From contig NZ_CP030032.1 of assembly GCF_003258315.1 (NCBI RefSeq), positions 1,812,001 through 1,876,000 of the forward strand: a stretch of DNA of 64,000 nucleotides, read 5' to 3'. The stretch's first letter is position 1, and every line of letters begins with the position of its first letter. This DNA comes from Bradymonas sediminis. Lineage in GTDB: Bacteria; Myxococcota_A; Bradymonadia; Bradymonadales; Bradymonadaceae. The translations under genes and the position numbers were made by a program. Shown here piece after piece: positions 1 through 10,500 of this stretch. The notes below the pieces were generated by a model that had not been told where the DNA came from, ran no database searches, and saw only the letters and a list, made by a program, of their open reading frames with translations.

Positions 1-588
1 ATGATTGAACATCTTGTCCAGGACGCCGAACGGGATGGTCGCGACATCTGCGCCGAGCATCGCGGCGTCGGTGACGTGGCGCGGATGGCGTACTGAAGCA
101 ACCAATACCTGGGTCTTTAATTCCGGATAGTTGCTATAAATCTCGACGATCTCGGCGATAAGATCCATGCCGTCCTGGCCCACGTCGTCCAGGCGCCCGA
201 TGAAGGGGCTGATATAGGTGGCGCCGGCCTTTGCGGCGAGCAGCGCCTGGTTCGCGCTGAAGCAAAGCGTGACGTTGACGCCGATGCCCTGCGAGCTCAG
301 GCGTTTGCAGGCTTTCAGGCCTTCGCGGGTCAGCGGCACCTTGATGATGACGTTCTCCGACCACTTCGCGTACTCGAGGCCTTCTTCGACCATCTCGTCG
401 GCCGTCAGGCCGGTGACCTCGGCGCTCACGGGGCCGTCGACCAGCGCCGAGATCTCGCCGATGACTTCTTTGAAGTTGCGCCCGCTGCGCGCGATGAGCG
501 TCGGGTTGGTGGTCACGCCGTCGGCAAGGCCGAGGCTCACAGCTTCGCGAATCTCGTCAACATCAGCGCTATCAATAAAAATTTTCAT
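1..588 (-). CDS. Transaldolase-like fructose-6-phosphate aldolase (TalC/FSA family), 3' end outside window
   Basis: The first 196 residues are present, and the stop lies beyond the window edge. The family is about 215 residues long, so only about 20 C-terminal residues are missing. The start is ATG at 588 after a purine-rich GAAGAGACT. The N-terminus [13 protein letters not shown] and the GVTTNPTL motif at residues 24-31 are typical of the short transaldolase family. Lys83 in [13 protein letters not shown] is the expected Schiff-base lysine. Members are cytosolic class I aldolases acting in the pentose phosphate pathway (transaldolase) or splitting fructose-6-phosphate. The two activities cannot be separated from this sequence. 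It is transcribed alone, with about 190 bp between it and the end of the LD-carboxypeptidase gene. Confidence 0.93.
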   Translation of the reverse strand, partial: MKIFIDSADVDEIREAVSLGLADGVTTNPTLIARSGRNFKEVIGEISALVDGPVSAEVTGLTADEMVEEGLEYAKWSENVIIKVPLTREGLKACKRLSSQGIGVNVTLCFSANQALLAAKAGATYISPFIGRLDDVGQDGMDLIAEIVEIYSNYPELKTQVLVASVRHPRHVTDAAMLGADVATIPFGVLDKMFNH

Positions 589-778
589 AGTCTCTTCTCT
601 TCAGCACATGAGTGCAGGTTTCGCAAAAAAGCGAGGGGAATGGTGTGTGTGATACATCGCTTTAGACGGGCCACCTGCTAGCATTATGGCGATCAGGGCG
701 CAACGCCCGACGTGTCGGGCGACATAACGCGCGAGGGCGCCCGGATAATCCAAGCGGCGCCGGATTTTTGAGCAAAGA

Positions 779-1774
779 TTAAGCGATCGATGCAGGCTCA
801 GGCGGCGCGGCCGCGTCGGCCTCGAAGATGACCGTTCCGTCCGCGGCGTCAAGGGTTGCGACGCAGCCGACCGGCACGCAGACATTGCGACTGCGGTGGC
901 CGGTTGGGAAGTCTGCGACCACCGGGCACTGAAATTCTTCGGCCAACGATCCGACGAACTCGTCGATCCGATCGTCGTCGATATAGACGCCGCCACAGCC
1001 GCTAAAGTCGCCCAAAATAATCCCCGCGGGTCGCGCGGATTTCTCGGCCAGCCTCAGGGTCGTAAAGAGTCGATCCAGGCGATAGTCCTGCTCGCCGACA
1101 TCTTCTAAGAATAGAATTTTATCGTTTAGATTCGGGCAGTAGGGCGAGCCCACGAGGCTCGCTACAAGGGTCAAATTGCCGCCAAAAACCGGCGCGCGCG
1201 CCTCGCCCGCGCGGACGCGACGAAGCCCCTCGAAGCGAAGCTGACCGGCGGCTGCGCGTGTCCCGAAGAGCGCTGCCCGCAGGTGCTCGAGCGACGCGAA
1301 GGGGTCGTCGGTGTGCAGGCCAAAGCTTTTAACCACGGGGCCGTGCAGCGTCGCGACGCCCACGATGCCAGCGATATAGAGGTGCAGCGCCGTAATATCG
1401 CTGAAGCCGATGAGTAATTTCGGGTGCGCGCGCAGAAAGTCGCCGAACGCGGCGGCCCCGCCCGGGTGTTCATGTGTTACTTTAAGTAGGTCCGGGAGCA
1501 GGCGCATCGCGCCGTAGCCGCCGCGGCTGCAGATAACCGCCGCCACGTCGGGGTCCCAGAAAACCTCGCGTAATGCTTTAAGGCGCGCGGCGTCCGACCC
1601 GGCCAGGTAGCCCCCGGGCTGGTGCCGGGCGAATGTCTCCTCATGCAGGCGCACCTTGAGCCCCCAGGACTCCAGGGTTTGTACGCCTTGCATCAAAAGA
1701 TCGGGGATGACGGGTCCGGCGGGGCTGATGACCGCGACGGTGTCGCCGGGTCGAAGCGAGGGGGGATGAATCAC
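779..1774 (-). CDS. ldcA: LD-carboxypeptidase (muramoyltetrapeptide carboxypeptidase, peptidase S66)
   Basis: This 331-aa protein carries the S66 triad: Ser125 in LIGFSDITALH, Glu224 or Glu228 in FLEDVGEQDYRLDR, and His293 in DFPTGHRSRN. The oxyanion-region motif SRGGYGAMRLLP lies at residues 83-94. Family members remove the terminal D-Ala from tetrapeptide stems during peptidoglycan recycling, usually in the cytoplasm. No signal peptide is visible. The start codon is GTG at 1774, 26 bp after the stop of the DUF3108 gene, so the two are probably cotranscribed. A microcin-C-resistance (MccF-like) role is a possible alternative within the same family, but the length and single-copy envelope context favour LdcA. 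Confidence 0.93.
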   Translation of the reverse strand: MIHPPSLRPGDTVAVISPAGPVIPDLLMQGVQTLESWGLKVRLHEETFARHQPGGYLAGSDAARLKALREVFWDPDVAAVICSRGGYGAMRLLPDLLKVTHEHPGGAAAFGDFLRAHPKLLIGFSDITALHLYIAGIVGVATLHGPVVKSFGLHTDDPFASLEHLRAALFGTRAAAGQLRFEGLRRVRAGEARAPVFGGNLTLVASLVGSPYCPNLNDKILFLEDVGEQDYRLDRLFTTLRLAEKSARPAGIILGDFSGCGGVYIDDDRIDEFVGSLAEEFQCPVVADFPTGHRSRNVCVPVGCVATLDAADGTVIFEADAAAPPEPASIA

Positions 1775-1800
1775 AGCGCTAAATCCTTGGCCGCAGCCGC

Positions 1801-2865
1801 TTATTTAGAGTGGGGCGTGTATTTAATGAGTTCGGCGATGCCGGTGCCGAATTGAGAGTCGATCGCGACCCGGATCGGCAGGCGGTTGGCGTCGCGCGAG
1901 ACCCAGAGATGACCGCTATGGTCGTTGGGGGTTTTCATCGTCAGCGCCGGGGTCGCCGGTTTCTTCTTCTTGTCGCGCCGGCGCTGGGCGGTCAAGACAT
2001 TGCGGGAGAATTTAATCTTCCAGCCCTTAAACCAGCCCATGGGCGTGTAGACGTCTTCTTTGCCCACGACCTCCATATCGACGCGGCTAAATTTCCAGCC
2101 GTCGTAGACGTAATATTCAAACTTATCGCCGACCTTAAAATCGGGGCGCGCCCGCAAATGATAATACCAACTCAGCATATCATGGGTCTCGTAGGGGATC
2201 GCATGATTATAGCGCTGGCTGCTGGTTTTGCGGGACTTAAAGACCTCTGCGCGGTAGAGATCCGCCCAGAAGTCGACCTTATAGATCCGGGTTTGGCCGC
2301 GCTCTTCGAAGTGCTTCTCCGAGCGAATCGGGCGCGCGTCGGCCGGGTCGATAAATGTGTTGGCCCGGTCGACCAGGGGATACACCTTATGGAAGAAGCC
2401 GACCGACTGAGCGAAGGCCGAGATCGGGACATAGTCGCGGTTTTTGGCGCGCTGTTGGTCGCCGCTGCGCAAAATCGCGCGCATCGCCTCGATGCCGTTG
2501 AAGCGGATGGAGAAATAGAGCTCTTCGTTGGGCCAGCGAAACGCGGCCGGCTGTGGTTTAGGCGCGGGGGCAGGGGCAGGCTGAACAACTTTGGACTGCG
2601 CGGGCCCAACGCGCGTCGCCTTCGCGGAGAGCTTCTTGTTTTTCGGCACAACGCGCGCCGGTCGGGCACGCTGCATCTTTGGGCCAAGGGTTCGATTGGT
2701 CGTATTAACCCGTTTCTTTGTGGCGGGGACTTCGGTCTCGGCTTCGTCATTGGTTTGAGCGAATGCCAGCGTCGAGATGAGGCTCAGCGCAAAAAATAGC
2801 GCCACGCATAACGCCGCGAGACGGCCGCGATGTCCGGGAGTCTGTGGGGTGATCATGGGAAACAT
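1801..2865 (-). CDS. Exported DUF3108 domain protein
   Basis: The protein is about 355 aa from the chosen ATG at 2865; another ATG at 2856 is equally possible, and a longer in-frame extension to 2928 would push the signal peptide inward. A hydrophobic segment ending in STLAFAQ gives a signal peptide. A low-complexity Lys/Pro/Ala linker follows, and then a DUF3108-like domain beginning at FRWPNEELYFSIRFNG. DUF3108 proteins are predicted periplasmic beta-rich proteins with no established biochemical role. The gene precedes ldcA by 26 bp in the same direction, which hints at an envelope or cell-wall job. The family call rests on the pattern of the FRWPNEELYFSIRFNG start and the DVYTPMG / WVSRDANRLPIRV end. 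Confidence 0.75.
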   Translation of the reverse strand: MFPMITPQTPGHRGRLAALCVALFFALSLISTLAFAQTNDEAETEVPATKKRVNTTNRTLGPKMQRARPARVVPKNKKLSAKATRVGPAQSKVVQPAPAPAPKPQPAAFRWPNEELYFSIRFNGIEAMRAILRSGDQQRAKNRDYVPISAFAQSVGFFHKVYPLVDRANTFIDPADARPIRSEKHFEERGQTRIYKVDFWADLYRAEVFKSRKTSSQRYNHAIPYETHDMLSWYYHLRARPDFKVGDKFEYYVYDGWKFSRVDMEVVGKEDVYTPMGWFKGWKIKFSRNVLTAQRRRDKKKKPATPALTMKTPNDHSGHLWVSRDANRLPIRVAIDSQFGTGIAELIKYTPHSK

Positions 2866-3180
2866 TGCAGCCCTAAAATTGAGTGTATCGATCGAATGGT
2901 TCGGATCGATGTCAGCCAAACGATGCATATTATTACTATCATATAAGCAATTGCGAGGTGGAACTCATTCCACGGTGACGCCTTTTTGGGGCATCGCGTC
3001 GTGGCGTGGGATGAGGGGCTGTGATAGGGGCAGAGTCGTTTGCGCTCCGCGCGCATTTTTCGTCGACAATGGTGGCGCGAAAGACCTCAAGAACGGCGCC
3101 AGCGCGCAGCTTCGATTTGCTCTCTCAGGCGCCCAGATTCAAGCCCACTATAACCTGTATCCGACCCGAATCCTAAACGA
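2866..3180. other. Divergent intergenic region
   Basis: This 315-bp gap separates the leftward DUF3108 gene from the rightward 670-aa gene and must hold both promoters. No RNA gene, strong dyad or repeat was recognised in it. Confidence 0.5.
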
Positions 3181-5193
3181 ATGAACCAGTCATTGCACGA
3201 ACCCGGCACGCATTTCGCGAATCTATTGGAGCACCTGAAGGCGTTTGATGCGGGCCGCCGGCGCCACCTGGCGACGCTTTACGGGGCTGATTCAAGCGAC
3301 GTGATGGACATCGCGATGCGCTGGTGCAGCGCGCCGGATGCGTTTTGTGAGGTGCTCCAGGCCGAATTGGGCAGCCCCGACGCCTGGTGGGTGGTCGAGC
3401 AGCTGGTCCAGGAGCACGACCTCGAGGTCGACCTTGGCTGGCTCGACGGCGAGGGGCGCGCGGTCTTATGCGAGCTCGGTGTGCTTCGGCCGCGGCGGGG
3501 TCGGCGAAAAAATGACGCCCTGGATACCATCCCCGGCGCCCTCGGCGCGATCCTCGCCCCTCATATCGCCGGCACGCGCCCGACGCTGCCGATCCTGCTG
3601 GGGCGCAGCGAACCCTCGGCGGTCCTCGCGCTCGCGCGCACCTATGATATCCCCACCAAAGGCTCCTTGATCGAGCTGATTTTAAGGATCTCCGATACCT
3701 TCGCGCACCCGGACTTCGTCGCCGGCATCTTGGAGCGCCTGGATAACCCGGAGTGGATCGGGGCCGCGATGATGGCGCTGGAGCTCGGCGGTATTTGCTA
3801 TTGGCGCGAGGTCTTCGGCTACGAAGATGATGAGGAGACCCGCCAGGACAATATCGTCCCGCTGATGCGCAATCACGAGCGGGCCGAGCAGCGCGAGGTC
3901 GCGGCGATTTTGCTCGGCCTGGGCGTCCTATTTAAACTCGAGGAGGAGGAGGTCGAGTACACGCTGGTCGGGGTCCCCGAGGAGCTTTGGCGCGGGCTAT
4001 GGGCGATGGGGCAGGGCTGGCTGATCGAGTGGACGCGGGTGACGACCGAGCAGCTCGCCGAGTTCGCGGTGCGTCGGCTGCGAGAGGCTCCGGTGTGGTC
4101 CACTCAGGCGGCGATGAAATGGTTGGCCGTCGAAGTTGCCCGCGGCAAGACTACCCGCAGCGACCTGTTTAGTGACGGGCTCATCGCTTCTTTTGAGCGC
4201 CGCGCGCCCGCGCTCGATGCGGACTGGACCGTTCTCTTTCAGCGCGCCGCAGACCTCGGCATCGTCGCGCTGGACCTGTCGAGCAAGTCAAAGAATGACA
4301 AGCCCGAGGACATCGTCCTGGCGACCACTGAGCTCGCCTCGGAGATGCTCGATTTGCCCCGCAATCACTTCGCCCGGCGCATGCTCGCCGATTGGGTGGA
4401 CGGCATCAATGGCACCGGAATCGACGCGAAATTGGCGCAGGCGGTGGGGCTCGACGAGGAGTGGCGCACCCACCTGGTCGAGCTCCTGGTGCGCAGCCAG
4501 CTGCCGATCATGCCCTGGATGTATTATGAGGGGCTCGAGCATATCGAGACCGGCGCGGGCTGCCTGCGCGAGGTCGAGCCGGGCGACCACGAGCTTGTGA
4601 TGCTCGAGGCGAATATGACCAACACCAGCATCCGCACGACCAAGATGGCCTGGCTCGACGTGCTGAGCACGCTGGAGTCGGGCAGTTGGTATTCGCTCGA
4701 GGACCTCAGCGATCTCCTGCATTTTGCGGCCTCGACGTCGCTCTTCTCGCTGCTCGAGCATATGATCGAGAACCCGCACTCGAATTATTATTTCCCGCTG
4801 CAGCGCCCGAGCTTTCTGACCTTTCCGACCCACTCGGACGCGTTTGTGGCCTGGTGCAAAGATATTATCGAGAAATTGCTCATCCCGGCTGGGCTCGCGC
4901 AGGTTGATCCGGCCGACGGTCGGGTGCGCCTGGACACCGCCAATATGCTCATCCCGACCCCCTCGGATTGGCCGCACGGCGTGCGCTCCCAATATATGGC
5001 GGCGGTGCTCGAAGATATGGACCAGGACTTCGAGATCCCCGAGATCGAGGTCGCGCCGCTTCGCCCGGTGCCCGAGGCGGTGGGCGAGGATTGCGTGAGC
5101 GCAGCCCTGTCCTTCTCGGAGCTCCTCGCCGCCTGTGAGGGGCGAGAAATTCTCGAGTTTGACGGCAAGATCTTAAGGCTCGCCCCGCTTTAA
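3181..5193 (+). CDS. Large unknown protein, possible SAP-like and winged-helix segments
   Basis: This is a 670-aa, largely helical, acidic soluble protein with no signal peptide and no membrane segment. I do not recognise the family with confidence. A stretch near residues 138-170, where SAVLALARTYDIPTKGSLIE is found, resembles a SAP-type helix-extended-helix. The region around residues 480-540 has the look of a winged helix, with alternating helices and a short basic turn. Such combinations occur in helicase-associated XPB/Ssl2-like regions, and a true XPB lies in this window at 39.8 kb, but the resemblance is weak. The gene stands alone. Its stop is 9 bp from that of the convergent CDF transporter gene, leaving no space for a terminator between them. 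Confidence 0.8.
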   Translation: MNQSLHEPGTHFANLLEHLKAFDAGRRRHLATLYGADSSDVMDIAMRWCSAPDAFCEVLQAELGSPDAWWVVEQLVQEHDLEVDLGWLDGEGRAVLCELGVLRPRRGRRKNDALDTIPGALGAILAPHIAGTRPTLPILLGRSEPSAVLALARTYDIPTKGSLIELILRISDTFAHPDFVAGILERLDNPEWIGAAMMALELGGICYWREVFGYEDDEETRQDNIVPLMRNHERAEQREVAAILLGLGVLFKLEEEEVEYTLVGVPEELWRGLWAMGQGWLIEWTRVTTEQLAEFAVRRLREAPVWSTQAAMKWLAVEVARGKTTRSDLFSDGLIASFERRAPALDADWTVLFQRAADLGIVALDLSSKSKNDKPEDIVLATTELASEMLDLPRNHFARRMLADWVDGINGTGIDAKLAQAVGLDEEWRTHLVELLVRSQLPIMPWMYYEGLEHIETGAGCLREVEPGDHELVMLEANMTNTSIRTTKMAWLDVLSTLESGSWYSLEDLSDLLHFAASTSLFSLLEHMIENPHSNYYFPLQRPSFLTFPTHSDAFVAWCKDIIEKLLIPAGLAQVDPADGRVRLDTANMLIPTPSDWPHGVRSQYMAAVLEDMDQDFEIPEIEVAPLRPVPEAVGEDCVSAALSFSELLAACEGREILEFDGKILRLAPL

Positions 5194-5202
5194 GGGCGCG
5201 GA

Positions 5203-6138
5203 TTAGAGCAATTTTTCGGGGACGTCTTCGATATGGATGGGCTTGTGCGGCTCGATCTGAATCAAGATATCGGCCACCTCGGGGAATGCCTCGCGAAGAT
5301 TGGCCTTCACCGCCAATAGGATATCGCCGGCGGTTTCCAGGGACATCTTGGGGTCAAGCGAGACGTGCAGGTCGAGCTGAACATGCCCGGGCATGCCGCG
5401 GCTGCGCATATTGTGGCAGCTCAGCACGTCCGGGTGGCTTTTAACGACCCGGCGCACCGCCACCGGGTCGAGATAAGACGTGTCCACCAGCACGTCGATG
5501 CCGTCGCGCAGCACGCGATAGGCGGTAATCCCCACAAAGAACATCACCGCGAGCGCGGCGAGGATATCGCCGACCGGAAAGCCGATATCGACCAGGTAGA
5601 TGCCGGCGAGCACCGCCACGCTGGCCAGGCTGTCGGCGAAGGTGTGAGCGGCGTCGGATTTGAGCAGCATCGAGTTGAGTCGATTGCCTTCGCGGCGCTC
5701 ATAAATGCTCACGCCAAGGCTGACGACGAGGCTCGAAATCACGACCAAATAGGCCGCCGGCTCGATGGCGATGGGGGTGTCACTCAACGCGCTTTGCCAG
5801 ACCGTTCGCCCGATCTCCAAAAAGCTCAGGGTGACCATCAAGCCAATAAATAGGCTGACGGCGACCTCGAGTTTTCGGTGCCCGTAGGGATGCTCGGGGT
5901 CCGGCGGCAGGGCGGCCAGGCCCATGGCGACCAGGCCGATGACGTTGGCCGCCCCGTCAAAGACGCTGTCGAAACCCGACGCCTGCAAGCTGACGATGCC
6001 CTTGGAGTAGCCATAGCCAAGCTTGATCATGGCCACGGCGATATTGAGAAACATCGTCACCCATAAAACGCGGCGAATCTGCCGAGCGACATCGCTCTGA
6101 GCATCTTCTGGGGCCCCGCTGATGGGTGATAGTGTCAT
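5203..6138 (-). CDS. Cation diffusion facilitator (CDF) transporter, FieF-like
   Basis: A CDF efflux protein of 311 aa from ATG at 6138; an in-frame TTG ten codons upstream is an alternative start, and neither has a clear ribosome site. Several hydrophobic helices make up the N-terminal two thirds, followed by a cytoplasmic ferredoxin-like domain starting near VRRVVKSHPDVLSC. The first half-site reads DSVFD and the second HTFAD. That is the D-D-H-D metal site of FieF/YiiP, which exchanges Zn(II), Fe(II) or Cd(II) for protons across the inner membrane. The motif PYGHRKLE in the loop after helix 2 is also typical. Metal preference cannot be read from the sequence. It sits 49 bp downstream of manC in the same direction. 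Confidence 0.92.
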   Translation of the reverse strand: MTLSPISGAPEDAQSDVARQIRRVLWVTMFLNIAVAMIKLGYGYSKGIVSLQASGFDSVFDGAANVIGLVAMGLAALPPDPEHPYGHRKLEVAVSLFIGLMVTLSFLEIGRTVWQSALSDTPIAIEPAAYLVVISSLVVSLGVSIYERREGNRLNSMLLKSDAAHTFADSLASVAVLAGIYLVDIGFPVGDILAALAVMFFVGITAYRVLRDGIDVLVDTSYLDPVAVRRVVKSHPDVLSCHNMRSRGMPGHVQLDLHVSLDPKMSLETAGDILLAVKANLREAFPEVADILIQIEPHKPIHIEDVPEKLL

Positions 6139-6187
6139 AGTTACGGGCGTTAAGGCTGTAGGGTTCAATCGAAGACTTCGGGACGAC

Positions 6188-7252
6188 TTATAAGAGGTCG
6201 TCGCGGCCGGCTTCTTTGAGTGCTTCGACTAATTTTTTCACATCCTGGGCGCGCTTTCGGTCGATGATCAGCAGGGCGTCGTCGGTGTCTACCACGACCA
6301 GGTCGTCGACGCCACATACCGCGATTAGGCGGTCACGTTTTTGGCTGTAGATAACCGAGTCGGACACGTCCAGGAGAAGCGCGTCGGCTTCGACGACGTT
6401 GCCCTTGGGGTCAACTTCGCTGACCACGTCGACCGCGTCCCAGTGGCCGACGTCGGACCAGTGGAAGGTCGCCGGGATGACGACCACATTGGCGGCGTTT
6501 TCCATGACGCCGTAGTCGATGGAGATGCCGCGGGTCTTGGAGAAGCAGCGGTCGATGGTCGCGGCCTCTTCGTCGGTGCCGAGCGCCGCGGCGATCTCCA
6601 TCATCGCCTCGTGCATCTCGGGGAGTTGGCGCTTCATTTCGGCCAGCAGCACCGAGGGCTTAAAGACGAAGATGCCCGAGTTCCAGACATAATCGCCGCT
6701 CTCTAAATATTGCTGGGCGACCGCGCGCGACGGCTTCTCGACGAATTCACGCACCGGGTGAGCGGGCGCGTCGGACTCGGTATAGTGGATATAGCCGTAG
6801 CCGGTTTCCGGGCTCGTCGGGGTGATGCCGAGGGTGACCAGATGCCCGGCTTCGGCCTGTTCTTCGGCCTGTTTAAGGCAGCGCTCGAAGTTGGCCAGGC
6901 CGCCGACGCCGCGCCGCCCGATGGCGTGGTCGGCCGGGAAGATGCCGATGGGCTCGTCGCCAAAGCGGTGCTGGGCGAAGACCGCGGCCAGGCCGATGGC
7001 CGGGGCGGTATTTCGCGGGCAGGGCTCCACGATGAACTCGACGCCGGGCAGGGCGGCGCGAGTGGCGTCGACCAGGTGCTCGCCCAGGACCACGAAGGTC
7101 TTGTCGCGCGAGCTCACGCCCGCCAGCCGGTCGATGGTCGCCGCGATCATGGGCTTGTCGTCCCACAGGCTCACCAACTGCTTGGGGCGAAGCTTGCGGC
7201 TCATCGGCCAAAAACGTGTGCCGGAACCTCCGGCCAGAACAATACCTATCAT
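6188..7252 (-). CDS. manC: Mannose-1-phosphate guanylyltransferase
   Basis: A 354-aa nucleotidyltransferase that begins directly with the signature LAGGSGTRFWPMSRKLRPKQ at residues 6-25, which binds GTP. The sugar-phosphate region contains VREFVEKPS, and DYGVMENAANVVVIPATF marks the C-terminal half of the catalytic domain. It makes GDP-mannose from mannose-1-phosphate and GTP for exopolysaccharide or O-antigen. The length matches the short monofunctional type that lacks a phosphomannose isomerase domain. It is divergent from the kinase gene at 7510, with about 257 bp between them, and precedes the CDF gene. No other GDP-sugar genes lie nearby. Confidence 0.93.
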   Translation of the reverse strand: MIGIVLAGGSGTRFWPMSRKLRPKQLVSLWDDKPMIAATIDRLAGVSSRDKTFVVLGEHLVDATRAALPGVEFIVEPCPRNTAPAIGLAAVFAQHRFGDEPIGIFPADHAIGRRGVGGLANFERCLKQAEEQAEAGHLVTLGITPTSPETGYGYIHYTESDAPAHPVREFVEKPSRAVAQQYLESGDYVWNSGIFVFKPSVLLAEMKRQLPEMHEAMMEIAAALGTDEEAATIDRCFSKTRGISIDYGVMENAANVVVIPATFHWSDVGHWDAVDVVSEVDPKGNVVEADALLLDVSDSVIYSQKRDRLIAVCGVDDLVVVDTDDALLIIDRKRAQDVKKLVEALKEAGRDDLL

Positions 7253-7509
7253 ATCAAACTCACTTCATTTGGAGTGTATAGCGTGCGAAATCGCGATTGT
7301 GATCGTTTGCGCTAATAACGGCGCCTGTCAAAACCGACCGCGCTCAAATGTCGGGTTGGTTTGCGTCGTCAACCTGCTATATAGTCGAGTTAGCCTAATT
7401 TCTCACCCGCAAGTTCAAAGCGGCTCTATCGTAGGTCTTTTAGTCCGAATCGCTCTGGGCCCGCACCCGATCAAATCGATAAGATTAAACGATCAGTTCC
7501 GTAAAAGAG

Positions 7510-10500
7510 TTGAAAAATATAGTGACCGTATCTTCCAGAAAAAAACGTATTTTCGCAGGCCGCTATGAATCAATCAACCCGCTGGGGCGCGGCGCCGGCG
7601 GGTCGGTCTACCTCGCCGAAGACCTGCACGTCGACCGGCGAAAGGTCGCGATCAAGGTGCTCACAGCCGACGCCTATAAGACGGTGCAGGGGAAGATGCT
7701 GCGGCGTGAGTTTGAGATTCTGTCGAAGCTCGACCATCCGAATCTTGTGCAGGTCTTTGACTTCGGCAGTTTGTCCGATGGCGGGGTTTTTCTGGCCGAA
7801 GAGTATATCGACGGCTTTAGCCTGCAGGACGCGCGCGCGTTGCTTGACCCGGTCGCCCTGATCGACATCACCTTCCAGATCCTGCTCGCCCTGACGTATT
7901 TGCACGGCATGGGCTGGATTCACCGGGATATCAAGCCGGCCAACGTGATGCTCCTGTGGCTCGACGACGCCTCCGCGCGCCCGATGGTCAAGCTGGTCGA
8001 CTTCGGCCTGTCGAGCATGAACCCCAAGCGCGACACGCTGCGCGGCGGCACGCGCTCCTATATGGCGCCCGAGATCACGCGCGGGGAGAAGGGCGAGTTT
8101 CGCTCGGACCTCTATAGCCTGGGGGTGACGCTTTATTATGCGCTATGCGGCGTCTTGCCGTTTGGCCCGCGCAGCAAAGAAGACCCGCCGCCGACCGAGG
8201 AGAGCTTTCGCCCGCCCGAGCCCCACCGGCTTAACCCGGCGGTGCCGTTGATGCTGAGTCGTTTCACCATGGCGCTGCTGCGGCAATTGCCGGACTTCGA
8301 GTATTTCGACGCCGGAGAGGCGCTCCAGGACCTGGTGCGCGACACCGAACTTTTAGAGGAGTGGTCCGGCGGGGTGCTCGCCAATTCGTTGGATGTGGCG
8401 GCGGCGCCGGTCATTCAGGGGTATTTCGAGCTGGGCATTCTGCCCGACCGGGAGGCCATGCGCGAGGCGGTGGTCGACCGCGCCCTGAACCAGGACCGCC
8501 CCGGCACCAGCGTCTTGCAGCTATTGGTCGGCGACGCCGGGGTCGGCAAGAGCCGGCTGATGCGCGAGACCGCCGCGATCTGCAAATTGAGCAACCGCCT
8601 GGTGGTCTCGGTCGATTGCGCCACGGTCCCCGGGGCGTCCTATCCCAGCGGTGGTGCGATGGCGATGAAGCCCGGCGCGTTGATCCACGAGTTGCTCGAG
8701 CGCGTGGTCGATATCGGCACGAGTCGCAATATCCATCAGATTGAGCGCTACCGCTCCTATCTGACGATCTTGGAGCGAATGTCGCGCCTTGGCGATACCG
8801 AGGAGACCTCGCGCGGCGCCGAAGTTCGCATCGACGCCCAGTGGATCCGGGAGGCCTTCGAGGACGCGGTGGTGATGCTGCATCCACAAAAGGTGGTCCT
8901 GCTGATCGAAGATATTCACCTGGCCGATGAGTTTTCGCGCGAATTCTTCGCCGATTGGTACGCCCGGGCGCAGTGCTTTCATCGCCCGGACGCCATCGCC
9001 ACGGCGCGCACCAACACCATCGAGGACACGGTCGCCACCTGTGAGGCGGTCGAACTTCGCGCCCTCCAGGGCTTGCAGCTCAACGATGTGGAGACCTTCT
9101 TTCGTGAGCGCCTTGGGCTGAACGAGGTCCCTCAACATTGGTTAGAAGAGGTCGCCCGTCGGGCCGAAGGCCAGCCGTTTTATCTGGAAGAACTCTGCCG
9201 GAATTTGATCGACCGTGGGATTTTGCGCCGGCTGTCGGTGACCGATTGGGAGGTCGAGCTCGAGGCGTTTCTGCACTATCAATTGGCCAGAAATGTGCGG
9301 GAGTCCTTTCGCCGGCGCACGATGGCGGTGAGCGCGCTGGGGCGTGAGTGTCTCGAGATCTTGAGCCTCGCCGGGCGTCCGCTGCTCTGGCAGGATTTGC
9401 GCGATATGTTGGTCGCGGGTGGCGCGACGCCCCAGACCGCGGACCGGGCGCTTAAGACGTTAAGTTGGCGCCACCTGCTCAAGATGCGCCTGACCATGAG
9501 CGGGCGCCACCTTGGGCTGATGGACCCGGCGATACGCGAGGTGCTCCTGGACATGGCGAGTCCCAAATGGGACCGCGCGCTGCATCGGCGGATCGGTCAG
9601 GGCCTGGCCGCGCGCTGGAATGATGGCGGCGCGAACGCCCTTGAGGCCGCGACCCATCTTCGCCGCGGCGGTCTGAATGACGAGGCGAGCACCTATTTTG
9701 AGATCGCCGGCGACGAAGCCTGGCGAAAGGCCGAATACGGCACGGCCTTGGTGGCGTTTAGGGCCGCCGCCCAGTTGCGCAGCGAGGGGCCACACACCGC
9801 CGTCGCGCAAATTAAGTTGGCGCGCTGTCTGCTCGCCGCATACGAGCCGGATGCCTGCCGGGTCGCGCTGCATATCGCCTGCCGGATCGCGGAGCACTAC
9901 GGGATTGATTGGCTTATCTATTCGGTATTTCGCGCGGGCATTTCGATCGCGATTTCCCTCGGGGACGACGCGCTCGCCGAGGGGATTCTAACGCGCCTTC
10001 GCCTGTCGCTCCCGTCGCATAGTCACCAGTCCGAGATTCAGGAGATGCACGCTATTTTGTGGGCGCGCCAGGGACGATTGCCATGCGCTGGCGGGAAGTT
10101 GACCGCGTGTGTGGCGCATTGCCGCGAGAAAAAGAATCGCGAGGGCCTTACCTCCGCGCTCACGAGTCTGGGGGATATTCTCCATATCCGCGGGGAAAAA
10201 GAGAAGGCGCATCAAGCCTTCGAGGAAGCGATTGAGATCGCCCGAGACCTCGGCCAGGCGCAATATTTGGGGCGCGCCTTATGTCACTTCGGCGCGGCGC
10301 TGGCGCGCGAGCATCAAGGCGAGCGCGCCCTTGAGATTCTCACCGAAAGTCTGGAGTGGCTGAGCGACGGGCAATTCCCCGACGAGTGGATAGACGCGCT
10401 GCTGCATATCTCAGTGGCGAAGCTCTCGCAGGGGAAATTTGAAGAGGCGCGTCGCTATATTGGCGACACCCGAGTCTTCGCCCGGCAGTTCAACGCGCGT

